Assembly (NCBI RefSeq): GCF_018991925.1
Contig: NW_024753828.1
Coordinates: 5,227,839 to 5,291,838 of the forward strand
DNA length: 64,000 nt
Source of the DNA: Homarus americanus
Lineage: Eukaryota; Arthropoda; Malacostraca; Decapoda; Nephropidae
Direction of reading: 5' to 3'
Below are positions 20,779-31,143 of this stretch, one piece after another. The notes below the pieces were generated by a model. That model was not told the origin of the DNA. It made no database searches and saw only the letters and a program-made list of their open reading frames with translations. The number at the start of each line of letters is the position of its first letter. Position 1 is the first letter of the stretch. The position numbers and the translations under genes were made by a program.

Positions 20779-22961
20779 CAGGTCGACCATCGATTTTCTG
20801 GCAATCACTGGTCCAGAACCTCTGAAGGTCCAGACAGTTTTACGGTAATGGGATTTCAAATTTCCTGTGCTCCACCAGAATAATTTACCGAGCCGCCATT
20901 GATGTTCTGGTGTGCTACTAGTCTACCGCCCGCCCTCAAAGCTTCTTTCCATTCGACAGTTTTGTACCTTCACTGTTTTCTGGTAGCCTGTACTGTACTA
21001 CAACCCCAAATATGGCTTCTAAGAAAACACCAAGTGTCAGTGGTGATGTGAAGCGTAAACACCATTCGCTGTTAATACAAGAGAAGGTAGAACTTCTTTA
21101 GAATTGGAAAGTGGTATGTCAGTCCAAACCTTGTGTGATGTTTATGGTGTTGGTTCATCAACTGTACATGACAAAGAAGTAGAAGGAAAAGCTTTTAAAG
21201 TTCTTTGCTGACAGTGATACAAAAAACCAGATGACCTTTAGAAAAACATGAAAGATGGTAAAAGTACAGAACATATAAAGTAACGATTTAATGGTTCCGA
21301 CTACGTCTTAGTGAAGATATTGAACTTTCAGGTGATATGGTAAAGGCCCAGGCTAAGTGGTTTCATGATGAACTTGGATTAGACTATGAATTTGAATATA
21401 CAGAGGGTTGGCTTCAGCATTTTAAAAAGCAACATGGTTTAAGTTTTCATAACGTGTGTAGTGAAAGACGTTCTGCGGACAAGGAAGCAGCTGCCAAGTA
21501 TGTGAACAAGTTTCCTAAATATTGGGGATGTACACCTTGAAGAACATTAGCATTTGCATACAGGATTCAAAACCTCAAAGGATATTGTAACACTTCTAGG
21601 ATGCTCAAATGCAGCTGGAACACACAAGTGAAGTTGATGGTCATTGGAAAAAGCCTGCATCCTAGTGTTTTGAAAGATACCAAGTGATTTATCGTTCAAA
21701 TGAGAATGGCTGGATTACCACGGCCCTTACTTAGGAGTGGTTTGAAAAAATTTTCAGGCCAGAAGCCTAGACAAAAAATGCAAAATAATTCTTATTCTCG
21801 AGAACTGTTCAGCACATCCCAAGGCAGAACTCTTTGTGACGAATAAGGTCTGTGGGGTATACCTGCCTCCTAATTGTACATCTCTTATTCAGCCACAGGA
21901 TCAAGGTATTTTACGCTCTCTTAAATCAAAATATCGTTCAGTTCCTGCAATGGCTATTGAGTGCAATGAATTCTGGTAAATCAGTGGTCATTTATTAAAG
22001 AATTTAACTGCTGCTTGTGGGGGGGCAATGTAGATGCAGCAACATTTAAACATGGCCAGCATAAATTATGGCCAGCATTGATGCTTGAGAGTAGCCCTGG
22101 TGAAGATGATGAAAATTAATTCACTGACTTCTGGACATTTAAACAAAAAGAAGTTGTACCAGAACTACTTGAGTATGCTAAAAATGCAAGTGCACCTGTT
22201 CCTGCAGAAGTTGCATTGAAGTTGATGAAGAAAACATTACCAAGTGGATGGATGTGGACATAGATATACCTTCTGTCCATCACTACAGTGATTCTGAGAC
22301 TGTGGATATGATTGTAAATCCTGACTAAGATAAAGAAACTGACGGAGGGAGTGGTGATGAAAATGAAGACACTGCTGAAAAAACGTCCATTGACCTGTTA
22401 ATTCAGTTAACCAATGATTAAATAAACTGGTTAGAACAACGCAGCTTTAAAATGGATCAATAACTACTGCAGTTACACCTGATATAAGGTAAACTATTCA
22501 AGAAATGACCAGATTACATGAAATAGCTTAAACTACAAGACATGTTTAAGACGATGACAAAGAAAAGTGCAGAGCAACACTCGACAAGAAAATCCTGTGG
22601 CCTCAACTTCGGCTGCGGCAGATGTGCTGCCGCCGCCACCAGTCCCTGATGTCCAAAGTTAGAGAAGATAATACAGACAGTCCCCCACTGCCAGAAATAT
22701 AAATTGTAATCACCTCTACATTAAGACTCATCCATTTGGGAGTGGAAGTAATGCAGCAATTGATGTAAGTACAGTAAACAATAAACCTCCCTATACCTGT
22801 TTTTCCTTTAACAATTGCTTATGTCATATTGAATTTCTAGCAGATCAGAGTGCTTTTATAATTAGTGTGAGGTGTATAACTATTGGGTCAGAGGCTATGG
22901 GAGTGATAGTTCCTTCAGTGCCCTGACCACCCATGGTTCGGTAAAATCGATAGTCAATGTG
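20779..22961 (+). mobile_element. Near full-length but degenerate Tigger/jerky-type transposon (2.18 kb)
   Basis: The left terminus CAGGTCGACCATCGATTTTC and right terminus (inverted) CACATTGACTATCGATTTTA are imperfect inverted repeats with TA on both sides. The interior carries a complete but broken transposase (21012-22662). This is the third distinct Tigger family within 6.4 kb. Confidence 0.85.
21012..22662 (+). pseudogene. Tigger/pogo transposase, full-length relic
   Basis: ATG at 21012 begins MASKKTPSVSGDVKRKHHSL, then a stop, then pieces in several frames. The second DNA-binding (CENP-B HTH) domain is intact in 21337-21540 (WFHDELGLDYEFEYTEGWLQ...FKKQHGLSFHNVCSERRSAD). The DDE domain follows: TLLGCSNAAGTHK, ENCSAHPKAELFVTN (21800 on) and PPNCTSLIQPQDQGILRSLK. 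The usual second catalytic Asp (DNxxAHP) is Glu at 21800-21802; the third Asp (QDQG, 21899-21901) is kept. A Pro-rich C-terminus ends at TAG 22660-22662. Many stops and shifts: inactive. Confidence 0.85.
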
Positions 22962-23656
22962 TACCGTCATCTTATTTTAAGCAGTCTGTCTTAAGTCAGG
23001 AGTGTGCAAATTGCTCTTGACCTCAACGTTTCATATTACAGGTTGACCTTCTCTTAGCTTAGCTATCCCATAATGTTCTGCATTTCTTTGCATACAAATT
23101 TGAGATACAGTACATCATAGTGAATAAATTTAATGAATAAAGAGATAACATGACTATATTTAATAAATACTGTCTATAATAAATGAAAACCTAAAACAAA
23201 AAATGTATGAACTTAGCAACGTTATGTCTGGCTGTACTTGGACAGGTAGGTGACCACCTAAGCACACCAGATGCCGGCAACATAGGGATCTTCCTAGAAA
23301 AAAATTAAATTAAATTAAAATAAAATTAAATATAACTTTACAGTACTGTACTATTATTTTTCAAACATTTTGATGGAAATACAGAAAAGATCTTTTCCAA
23401 AAATTTCACATCCAATACAAGAAAATGTAGAGAATTTAATGTCTCATAAAATTTTATTTCTAGGAATAGTGTACAAGAATTGTAATTCCCATACCGTATT
23501 ATAAAACTACGCTGCTTTCCACAGAATAAGAAGTACGTATATTAAAGGTTTGTTTCAAAAATTTCACGCATCAAAGTTATGACTCGTTGAGTACGCTGCC
23601 AAGTTCCTGACACATACCCTGTACCGTATTATCATACTTATATGTGTACTGTATGG
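22962..23656. other. Intergenic, no gene seen
   Basis: AT-rich sequence with an AAATTAAATTAAAAT run near 23300. Nothing coding recognised. Confidence 0.35.
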
Positions 23657-24859
23657 CCCGAATTTAGAACGCTGGTTTGAAACTGCATCAAGGTTTAAAC
23701 CAAGGATCGAGCGAAGTTTAAGACTGTTGGTATTCAGAACACTGGCTTGAGCCAACACAATGATTTAAACCGGGTTTAAAATGGGATTTGTCGATCCTCA
23801 TGTTAATCCTGCCTGGAGGCAGGATTGGCAGTTGATCCGTCATTCAAGATAGGAAGTCAACATGAATTTTGACAGTGCAGACTTTTCGGTGATATCGTCA
23901 AATTGGAAATTTTGTCGAGAGAAGACTCATAGTGGATAGGCAGAATCCTATAAATTTTTATGATGGCAAGCAATTCAGACAACAATCAAGGTTCAGCAAA
24001 GGAGATTTCCTTGAATATTTTTCCGTGATATGGAGCATCTACTTGACAGACCTATTGCCTAAGGTTCACCTCTACCTCCCATTGATCAGCTTTGAGGTTC
24101 TTGGTGTTTAGGGTCCATGAAGATCAAGTGGGTAAATGTAAAGAACGTTGAGGCTTCTTTATTTTGAGTGTTTTTCTTTAGGAAAACTATTTTGATGTAT
24201 TTTCAGTATAAATGACTCAATGCCGAGTGCATTTTTATTTTAATGTATTAATAAAGGAAAGTTTTTTCTTAACATAATTAATCAGGAGAAATGTGGGGTT
24301 AAAAGAACAAAGAAACCTAACCTAATCTAGCCTAGCCAGGTTACTACTCCCTGCATTGATTCATCTTGCTTTGGTTATGAATATTGACACCTGTCCCAGA
24401 TTATATCTACATTTTGTATGTACCGGGTAATTGTTCTTCCTCTATGAATTTCTTTGTTATCATATAACAACACAGCCACTTTGTAACACAGTAACATTAA
24501 TCATTATAATTTGATTGTAATTACCGGTATAGTAACAAAATTAACTTATGATGTGCAATAATAAATTTCTCCTCCATAAAAACTCGTCGAGTCATAGTTA
24601 CCGCCATAATCTTGCGAACATTACTCTCGATGGTGATTGGCTGTCATAATGGTGTTAATGAAACGTGATTGGCTGGAATTTCAGTGTTCGAATCCTTGCT
24701 CGTAATTGAAGAAAATGCAATATTTTACCCGATACGGGGTTCAACCGATGTTCTGGAAATGGGGTAATACACTGCAGGAAATCTCAAATAGAGGAACCCC
24801 GATTCGCACGCCTGAGCCGAGCTCAAGTCCCAGGCTCAAACCACCGTTCTAAATTCGGG
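23657..24859 (+). mobile_element. PIF/Harbinger-like DNA transposon relic
   Basis: CCCGAATTTAGAACGCTGG at the left and its complement (CCACCGTTCTAAATTCGGG) at the right form an inverted repeat of about 24 bp with one or two mismatches. A Harbinger transposase N-terminal fragment lies inside (23931-24113). No clear 3-bp duplication is visible. The right end overlaps the large inverted repeat at 24563-25085, so the element was rearranged or a second copy inserted beside it. Confidence 0.6.
23931..24113 (+). pseudogene. Harbinger transposase N-terminal fragment
   Basis: The reading frame gives DRQNPINFYDGKQFRQQSRF then SKGDFLEYF, matching the Harbinger pattern R-x-N-P-x-x-x-(Y/F)-x-D-x-x-F-R-x-x-(F/S)-R-(F/L)-(S/T)-K. 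After a shift, GSPLPPIDQL followed by a stop matches the next conserved block (L-(P/S)-P-h-x-Q-h-x-h-x-L-R-F-h). The DDE catalytic part is absent. Confidence 0.65.
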
Positions 24860-25085
24860 ATTCCTCGATCTGAGATTTCCTGCAGTGTATTACCCATCGG
24901 TTGAACCTCGTATCAAGTTATATGTTGCATTTTTTTCAATTACGAGCAAGGATTCTTACACTGAAATTCCAGCCAATCACGTTTCATTTACACCATTACG
25001 ACAGCCAATCACCATCGAGAGTAATGTTCGCAAGATTATGGCGGCATGTATGACTACGAGTTTTTACAGAGGAGAAATCTCTCCT
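24563..25085. repeat. Large inverted repeat, arms about 225-240 bp, spacer about 60 bp
   Basis: The left arm (24563 to about 24800) and right arm (about 24860-25085) are reverse complements at roughly 90 percent by eye. Shared landmarks are GGTAATACACTGCAGGAAAT, CAATTACGAGCAAGGATTC, CCAGCCAATCACGTTTCATT, CAGCCAATCACCATCGAGAG, GTTCGCAAGATTATGGCGG and GGAGAAAT. The spacer contains the right terminal repeat of the Harbinger relic. Both arms include the start region of the Zeste/Myb-like gene that follows at 25038, so the structure looks like two promoters placed head to head. Confidence 0.85.
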
Positions 25086-25261
25086 TGCAAGATTAGTTAC
25101 TGAAAACAGCATTATAGAAATCAAAAAGACAGATGCAGCATCCATTATAAACAAATAAAAAAGTGGAAGCAAATAACTGAGCAATATAAATCAAGTGCCA
25201 ATGTTGAAAGAACACCACTGCAACTACAACCTTACTGGAAAAATATGAAGGTCAAAGAAAG
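25038..25261 (+). pseudogene. Zeste/Myb-SANT-like DNA-binding domain remnant
   Basis: ATG at 25038 begins a short frame; the homology then passes through three frames: LLARLVTENSIIEIKKTDAA, then WKQITEQYKSSANVERTPLQ and LQPYWKNMKVKERK. This follows the Zeste/NAIF1-type trihelix pattern (L-h-x-L-V-x-x-x-x-x-h-h-E-x-K-K-T-D...W-x-x-h...L-x-x-x-W-x-N-h-K). Such proteins accompany Harbinger transposases as DNA-binding partners and also occur as host factors. Broken by stops at 25101 and 25159. The adjacent Harbinger relic supports a transposon origin. Confidence 0.6.
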
Positions 25262-26732
25262 GAAGTATATGGACTATGCCATGCACGTATTCTTACCTAA
25301 CATAGTATTCCAATTGCAGAAGGCTTTTAGTGTAGAAGTTGTGTGGGATGAACACCTTCCTCATAGCATAAAGGCTGGTACACGACAGCAAAGAGGCAAA
25401 GGAGTGAAGACGTGTAGAAGTGACAGATTTCATTCCTAGAAATTGGCAAGAGCTCCTTAGCATGGACAAAAATAAATCCGAGCCATTTTCTTTTTTGCCA
25501 GTATGAGTGGTGTTGAGTACAGAGAAATGGGTTATCAGCACACATCATGCAGGCGTTCTCTTCACCCAGCATAGATAAACTTGAACGGGAACAGTATGAA
25601 GCATGTCCACGAAAGAATTGAGTAAAGCAGCGCATAACACAGATCGACCAGACTTTGCAAGGACTTTCAAAGATAATGCCAATGACATCTTAGTGCTGTA
25701 TATCGCATCTCAGCTCCAGCATGTAGCAGGATTGGGCATCATCTGGGAATGTGTACCTGCCTGACAGCTTGAAAGGAGATACTCAAAGAAAGAGAGGAAA
25801 GGGAGTTAGGAGACGTGTTGAAGCATCAAGTGCAGTCCTTGGGAATTGGCAGGAGTTTCAACACCTTGAGGACTACAAGACAGCTATTCCCCTTGCTATC
25901 ATGGACTGCTGTCGAAATTTAAAATGATACACAGGTCATCACTACACAATGCTGATGTGCTTTGCTCCAGCAGTGAGGTTGACATCTCAGGTCTTGCTAC
26001 ATGCACGCATGAAGAGGCAGACACGTATACTACTACACAGTAGATACAGATCTCGTGGTTCTGGCTGTGATAGCCGCCCAGCGTCTCAACATCGGTGAAT
26101 TTTGGGTTGCCTTCAGGGTTCAGAAGAACTTCAGATAAGTTGCTGCAAATGAGAAATCGAGCACTGGGACCTGATTGGTGTGCTGCCTTGCTGATGTTTC
26201 ATGCCTTTACTTAGTGCGAGAGGACCACATGGGAAGCTTGGAATGCCTACGGAGATGTCACTGCAGTATTCTGCACCTTAGCTACTAAGCCAAGCCCTGA
26301 GTCAATAGAAGAGCACATGGGACTATTGGAACACTTTGTTGTCCTCCTATATGATTGCACCAGTGATCAGAAGTGTGTGAACCAAGCCAGGAAGTAGCTG
26401 TTCACCCAGAAAGACAGGGCTCTGGATGGTTTGCCCTCCCAACACATGCTGCGCTTACCCAGCACACCAAACGAGCTGCCTACCCAGCTGGATACTGCTG
26501 GTCCCAGATGAAGGCTCCAAGACCAGAGGTTCCTTCATGTGAATGGGGCTGAATGAAGAAGACAGAGGGAAGCTGGGAAATATGTTGGACAACGCTGCCA
26601 CAAACCACACAAGCCTGCAGGGAGCTTTTGCGGTGTGGATGTAAGAAAGGATGCAGAGGTCATTGCAAGTGCATGATGGCAGCCCTCCCATACACAGCTC
26701 TTTGCCAGTGTGGTGGATCCTGTGCTGACTGA
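25262..26732 (+). pseudogene. Relic of an uncharacterised invertebrate gene family (TVDTD motif and Cys-rich C-terminus)
   Basis: I recognise this as a family seen widely as unnamed proteins in crustaceans, molluscs and cnidarians; its function is unknown to me. Blocks in order: a module LPHSIKAGTRQQRGKGVK...IPRNWQELLSMDKNKSE (25270-25490); a second version (LPDSLKGDTQRKRGKGVRRR...GNWQEF, about 25750-25860); EEADTYTTT; TVDTDLVVLAVIAAQRLNIG ending FWVAFRVQKNFR (26037-26140); ALGPDWCAALLMFHAFT; WEAWNAYGDVTAVFCTLATK...DCTSDQKCVNQARK; and a final CGCKKGCRGHCKC...LCQCGGSCAD with TGA at 26730-26732. At least six frameshifts or stops. The D-T-D in a hydrophobic strand recalls PIN-like nucleases (inference). 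Confidence 0.7.
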
Positions 26733-27519
26733 GTTAGTGACTGAAATGAAGTATGAAAATGTATTAAAACATTTATATCAGCTGTACAATAAAATGAGTT
26801 TTTTGCCCATCAAATGGAGTTAGCCTATGGGCACCATTGCTCTCATGGGTCAAATCTATGTCCCTATGGCTAAAATCATCAAAGGCACAATTCGTCCACA
26901 TATCTGCTGTGAGATTAAGTGAAGTATAGTAAACAAAAATCACACATTTTATAATGTTTATATATGTACTGTATTTACCTAATAGCCACCATGTCATGCT
27001 GAGGGTTGGAGGCAAGTGGCAGATTTCGTCATCTTAGTACTATGTGGTGCTAAGCACCTGAATACAACTGGCGAGGAGTACTTTCCTGTCTAGGCTCCTG
27101 ATGGACTGTGATGTGTTCTAGATAGTTAGCACACACCTCCGCAGGTTGCCTACAGTGACTTCTTCCCCACCAGTTTAGTCCAGGCCAGACCTCACTTATT
27201 CTCCGGTGGTGAATGCTTGTTACTCAAGAAAAGACAGTTCTGGGTCGCACCGACCTTCGCCAATCAACTTTTGCTGACCTAGAAGCAAGGGTGCATTACA
27301 AGCCTGCCTGGCCTTGCAGCCCCCTACCATTCAGGTAATCGTCCCAAGCCAGGGAACCGACTCTTCTGTGTCACTCCTCCAATCTCGGGTTTCCCTGTGG
27401 GGTCCAGCACAAGACAAGGGGGCAATCTAGAGACTATATCGGGGCATGTCACAGCCTTGGCCAACCCACTATTCCACGGCTGTTGCACCGCACTGGATCA
27501 TCAGGCCCTCCAGCTGGTC
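26733..27519. other. Non-coding stretch between two retroelement-like relics
   Basis: No conserved block recognised. 27000-27400 is GC-richer than its surroundings and may be the decayed body of the tyrosine-recombinase element that follows, but I could not tie it to a domain. Confidence 0.3.
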
Positions 27520-27720
27520 AAGAGAGGACAGCTTCACCAACACCCTCCTCCCAGACGAGAAGAGCCTTCATGGTCACTCCAACGTACTCTGGACCTCCTC
27601 CACTCATCCCATTATACTGACTCCTCTCCCATGGACCTCCTTCACAAGGCAGTATTCCTGATCGCTCTGCCAACGTGCCTTTGAACATCTCGGCTCAGAG
27701 AGCCCTTTCTTGCTTTGCAG
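27520..27720 (+). pseudogene. Tyrosine-recombinase (DIRS/Ngaro-like) fragment
   Basis: The frame reads PPPRREEPSWSLQRTLDLLH...SSPMDLLHKAVFLIALPTCL before a stop. This matches the segment before and at the start of the catalytic domain of DIRS-type tyrosine recombinases (P-x-W-s-L-x-x-V-L-x-x-L...DLLxKxxFLhALASGxRVSxLxAL). After the stop, RTSRLREPFL fits the first-arginine region in altered form. The Arg/His/Tyr catalytic set cannot be followed further. It would have integrated a circular DNA intermediate. Confidence 0.45.
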
Positions 27721-27945
27721 GCTAGACAGTGTTCGCACTAGATGGTTCTCCAGTCTCACTTGCCCCATCACCACAGACTTTGGCAAATAACGATCACTGT
27801 TTAGGTCCAGTATCCATACCTGCGTGGTCAGTCACCATGCACACGACCTGAGAGAAAGAGCAACAACCCCTCGCCTTCCTCCGATCAAAATTGCTCAGCC
27901 TGGACAAAGAAGGGGGGGCATTGGAAATCCACACACTCTTCCTGT

Positions 27946-28187
27946 ATGAGGTACAGTCTCGTTCAAGAGTCTTCGAACACTTCTGGCAACTCAAGGCCGT
28001 TTGTTTACTATAGTACGTAGTAAAGATTATGAAAGAATGTAATATATTATCAGTGATTGGTTATTTAGTTCCCCATTGCTTAATTAATGGCTTTGTTGTT
28101 TTGTATTATATTATACTACGTACTGTAGTACACAAACGGCCTCAAGTTGCCAGCAGTGTTCGAGGAATCTTGAACGAGACTGTACCT
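27946..28187. repeat. Hairpin-forming inverted repeat (arms about 75 bp, AT-rich loop about 90 bp)
   Basis: The left arm (27946-28022) runs GTACAGTCTCGTTCAAGA...AAGGCCGTTTGTTTACTATA; the right arm (28114-28187) is its reverse complement with about 8 mismatches. The loop is AT-rich and contains TAATTAATGG. It could be a foldback miniature transposon or the two ends of a small element. No target duplication was recognised. Confidence 0.8.
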
Positions 28188-29374
28188 GAACCACAAGTAA
28201 AAGACAGGCCATGCATGGCACTAGGGGTTCTTTCTTCACTGACAGAACCTCAGTGACCCAGACCTCCATCAAACCTATCTTCAATTTGTGACAGTCCCAA
28301 ATAGGGTAAAAAGCCTTACAGTTATGTCAAGCTCGGTAAGCATGAAAATAAGTAACGTATTAAAGAACATATGGACTGTTCCAGGTTTCTTTCTTATTCC
28401 AATAAGTCTGAGGTATATGTTGATTTCACTGTATGTTCAATCACATCACCCTTCCATATTGGACCTGACTTCAGCAGTTGTGGCCTCCTGTTGGGAAGTA
28501 GCATTTGTACACTAGGGAGGCACAGTTCACTAAAATAAGGGCTTTGAATGATTTAAAAACCCATTTTCGGTGTATGTGCTGAGCTAATGTACGACATTTC
28601 ACGCCCAACTGTTCCCCTCTCATGCTCCTGCATCAGTCACCCAACGTGTAATTTTTGAGGGATAAAGGGTAGCCAATTTCAGAAGTGATGTCCACACACC
28701 ACAGAAAACATTAGTGAAAATAAAGGTGACTACTGCAATGACTTCAAGGTTTATGGAAAGTTTGCTTGTGTAGCCTAAGTTTTTGTAACTTATATGATAT
28801 GGGATTTCGTCATCCAACAAAAATATGCTTTTCTATCCTTCACAGCCCTTATTTTCTTGTATTTGTAAGCCACACTACACTATTATAATGATGCACATAG
28901 GAGCACAGAATCCCCCAAAAATTTTATGTCAAACAGACATATCACTTTTGACAGCATACCCCATGAAAGGCTGAAAATTAAACTGGTTGTATATGAAATT
29001 TGGGGGTGTGTCCAAGCATGGAGCAGACTTTCATTGTAACTGCAAGCCGTGCTTGGCTATTGATGGTACAAAATCGTCATGCATACCTGTGAAAAGTTGG
29101 GTAACACAGCAGGGGCAGATCCAGGAATATCAAAAGGAAGGGGGGTTCCAAGAAGTTGTGGGTGAGGGAATATAGCGCCAATGCAGCGAGCTCACCCAGC
29201 TGGGAGTTTTTTGGGTCTGTGGCCAACTTAACTGAGGTAAAGTGGGACTTGCTGGTCGATGGAATGCCAGATAAGAGAAAGTCAACCTGTACCTAACAGA
29301 GCAACACCAAAGCATACAATACTTACCTGTGTAAATCATATTAAAGTACAGTATTGTATCAATATTTAAAATGG
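28188..29374. other. Intergenic, no gene recognised
   Basis: Short open frames only. The stretch separates the transposon cluster from the 3' end of the minus-strand gene. Confidence 0.35.
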
Positions 29375-30451
29375 TTTATTCTACCTAAAGCTAGCCTTTA
29401 ATGCTATGAATCCAATCTTCAAACACTGCAAAGTATCAAGCCTCCCTTATTATTCTAGAAATAATTAAAGGCGGGAAAGGTACAAAGGTCATTATATTAC
29501 CCGGAAAAAGCCAGCATTATTCAGTGGGCTTCCTCTCACATTTCAACAAACAATGCTGTAATTTTAATCTCAGCAAGAGAAAGATATACAAGGCATCATG
29601 ATTTACACAAACTAGCTTTAAGATTCACTAGATGCATACAGTATATCAAAATACAATAAAAACTTCCCTTTAACGATATGTTTGACTGAAGTGGGTGTTT
29701 AGCCCACAATGTTTGATTGACAAAAAGCATATGGCAATAACAAGGAACAGTCAAGCTTAGCTAATGTTGGCTTCTGTTTAAAGTTTAACAATGACATTTC
29801 CCACAAAAAAAAAGCAATACCAGCTAGGCAATGAAAACTTCAATGTCTGCCATTGTACAAGAATTTCTGGAGGCAGACAAGGGGGCAAATACTTCCCTCC
29901 CAGGACAGCAATGAAGTGCATGACTCTTAATGACAGCTGTGGTACAAAGATTCCTGGGCCATATATGGGGAAAGGACTCCTAAAACAACCATGAAAGTAA
30001 GACTCCACAATGCCAATCCTGATGCAAAGACTCACGAGTGAGAAAATGGAGAAAAAACTAAATATTCAACTACAGAATAAAGATTTCTCAGAAAATATAG
30101 CAATTTTTAAATTCTAAAATGACATTTGCTTAAGATGAAAAACAATATAGGATTCATCCATATCCCCTTGGTATGAAGAACAGTATTTTTTAAAGAAAAT
30201 TTTAATAATGGATCATTCCTTTAAAATTTTGGGTTTGTCCTATTAACATATCCACATAAGTTACTGAACATTACAGAACAAATGTTCAAAGGTTTGCATC
30301 ATATAAAGGAGTCCTTACATATTTCAACATGTACATGTACAGTAAACAATTATCATGTGACAAGAGGCCATGTCATAAACCTGAACAAAAAGTAATGGTG
30401 ACACTTATAGGGCAACCCATTTTAATGATATGACCCCCAAAGAGCGAATGA
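29375..30451 (-). other. Probable 3' UTR of the minus-strand gene
   Basis: Downstream (leftward) of the TGA at 30452-30454 the sequence is AT-rich and free of recognisable transposons. A minus-strand AATAAA lies at 29375-29380 and could end the transcript, giving a 3' UTR of about 1.1 kb. Other TTTATT words exist nearby, so the exact end is a guess. Confidence 0.35.
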
Positions 30452-30555
30452 TCAAGTGATGTCAATGAGTGGTGAGGAGGCAGCCGGCTGGTGTGGATAG
30501 CGAATGGGGAGACGGAGGGATGAGCTGGCCAACCCTGGCTCGGGGCCACCTGTAC
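30452..30555 (-). CDS. Last exon (distal alternative) of the minus-strand gene
   Basis: The minus strand shows TTCTTTCCAG before 30555. Taking the A left over from the 34144-34494 exon, the frame reads STGGPEPGLASSSLRLPIRY... and ends SSPLIDIT with TGA at 30452-30454. Length 104 bp; phase fits exactly. It encodes a short Pro/Ser-rich tail. Confidence 0.6.
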
Positions 30556-31039
30556 CTGGAAAGAAGAAATTTAGTGACTACTGTGTGTGTGTTTGTGTGT
30601 GTGGTGTAGTGTGTATTTCCAACAAATGTTTGACTGATCTGGTTTTGTTTAAATAACTTTTGCCAATATGGAAATTTAAACTGTAGTACATGTACTGTAG
30701 TTATTAGATGCAAATCCCTGACACCCTTGTATAATCATTGGAATCAATGTTACTAATGGCCAATTCATGTTGGACCATTTTTTAACAAAGAACAAACTGT
30801 AAACCCTTTATTGTTTGCCTGGTACAGTACAGTAAAATGAATGTTTGGGAAAAAATCAAAACCTAAAGATTGTACGCATTTTATGTAAGAGAAAGGAATA
30901 CTAAACATATATAAATTATGAATCAAGTACAGTAGTACCCTTCTAAAATACTGTAAAGGTGTAGCTGCAGTGATGTGATGTGTAAAGTCTATTTGTGGCA
31001 TGGGCTATGTACAAACCATCTATGCGTGGAGTTGAGGAA

Positions 31040-31143
31040 CTACTTGAGGACTCGACAGAGCAGATGGTGGCGCACCCCTCTGAAGGGAAGACTCCCCCCC
31101 AGGGATAATCCAGGCAAGAGTTCTTGATTGGCCAGGGGCAGGC
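31040..31143 (-). CDS. Alternative last exon (proximal) of the minus-strand gene
   Basis: An acceptor TTCACAG precedes 31143. With the same upstream phase (A plus GC gives Ser) the frame reads SLPLANQELLPGLSLGGSLP... and stops at TAG 31040-31042. It is also 104 bp. Either this or the 30452-30555 exon could end the protein; the sequence alone does not show which is used. A cryptic exon is possible. Confidence 0.4.
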
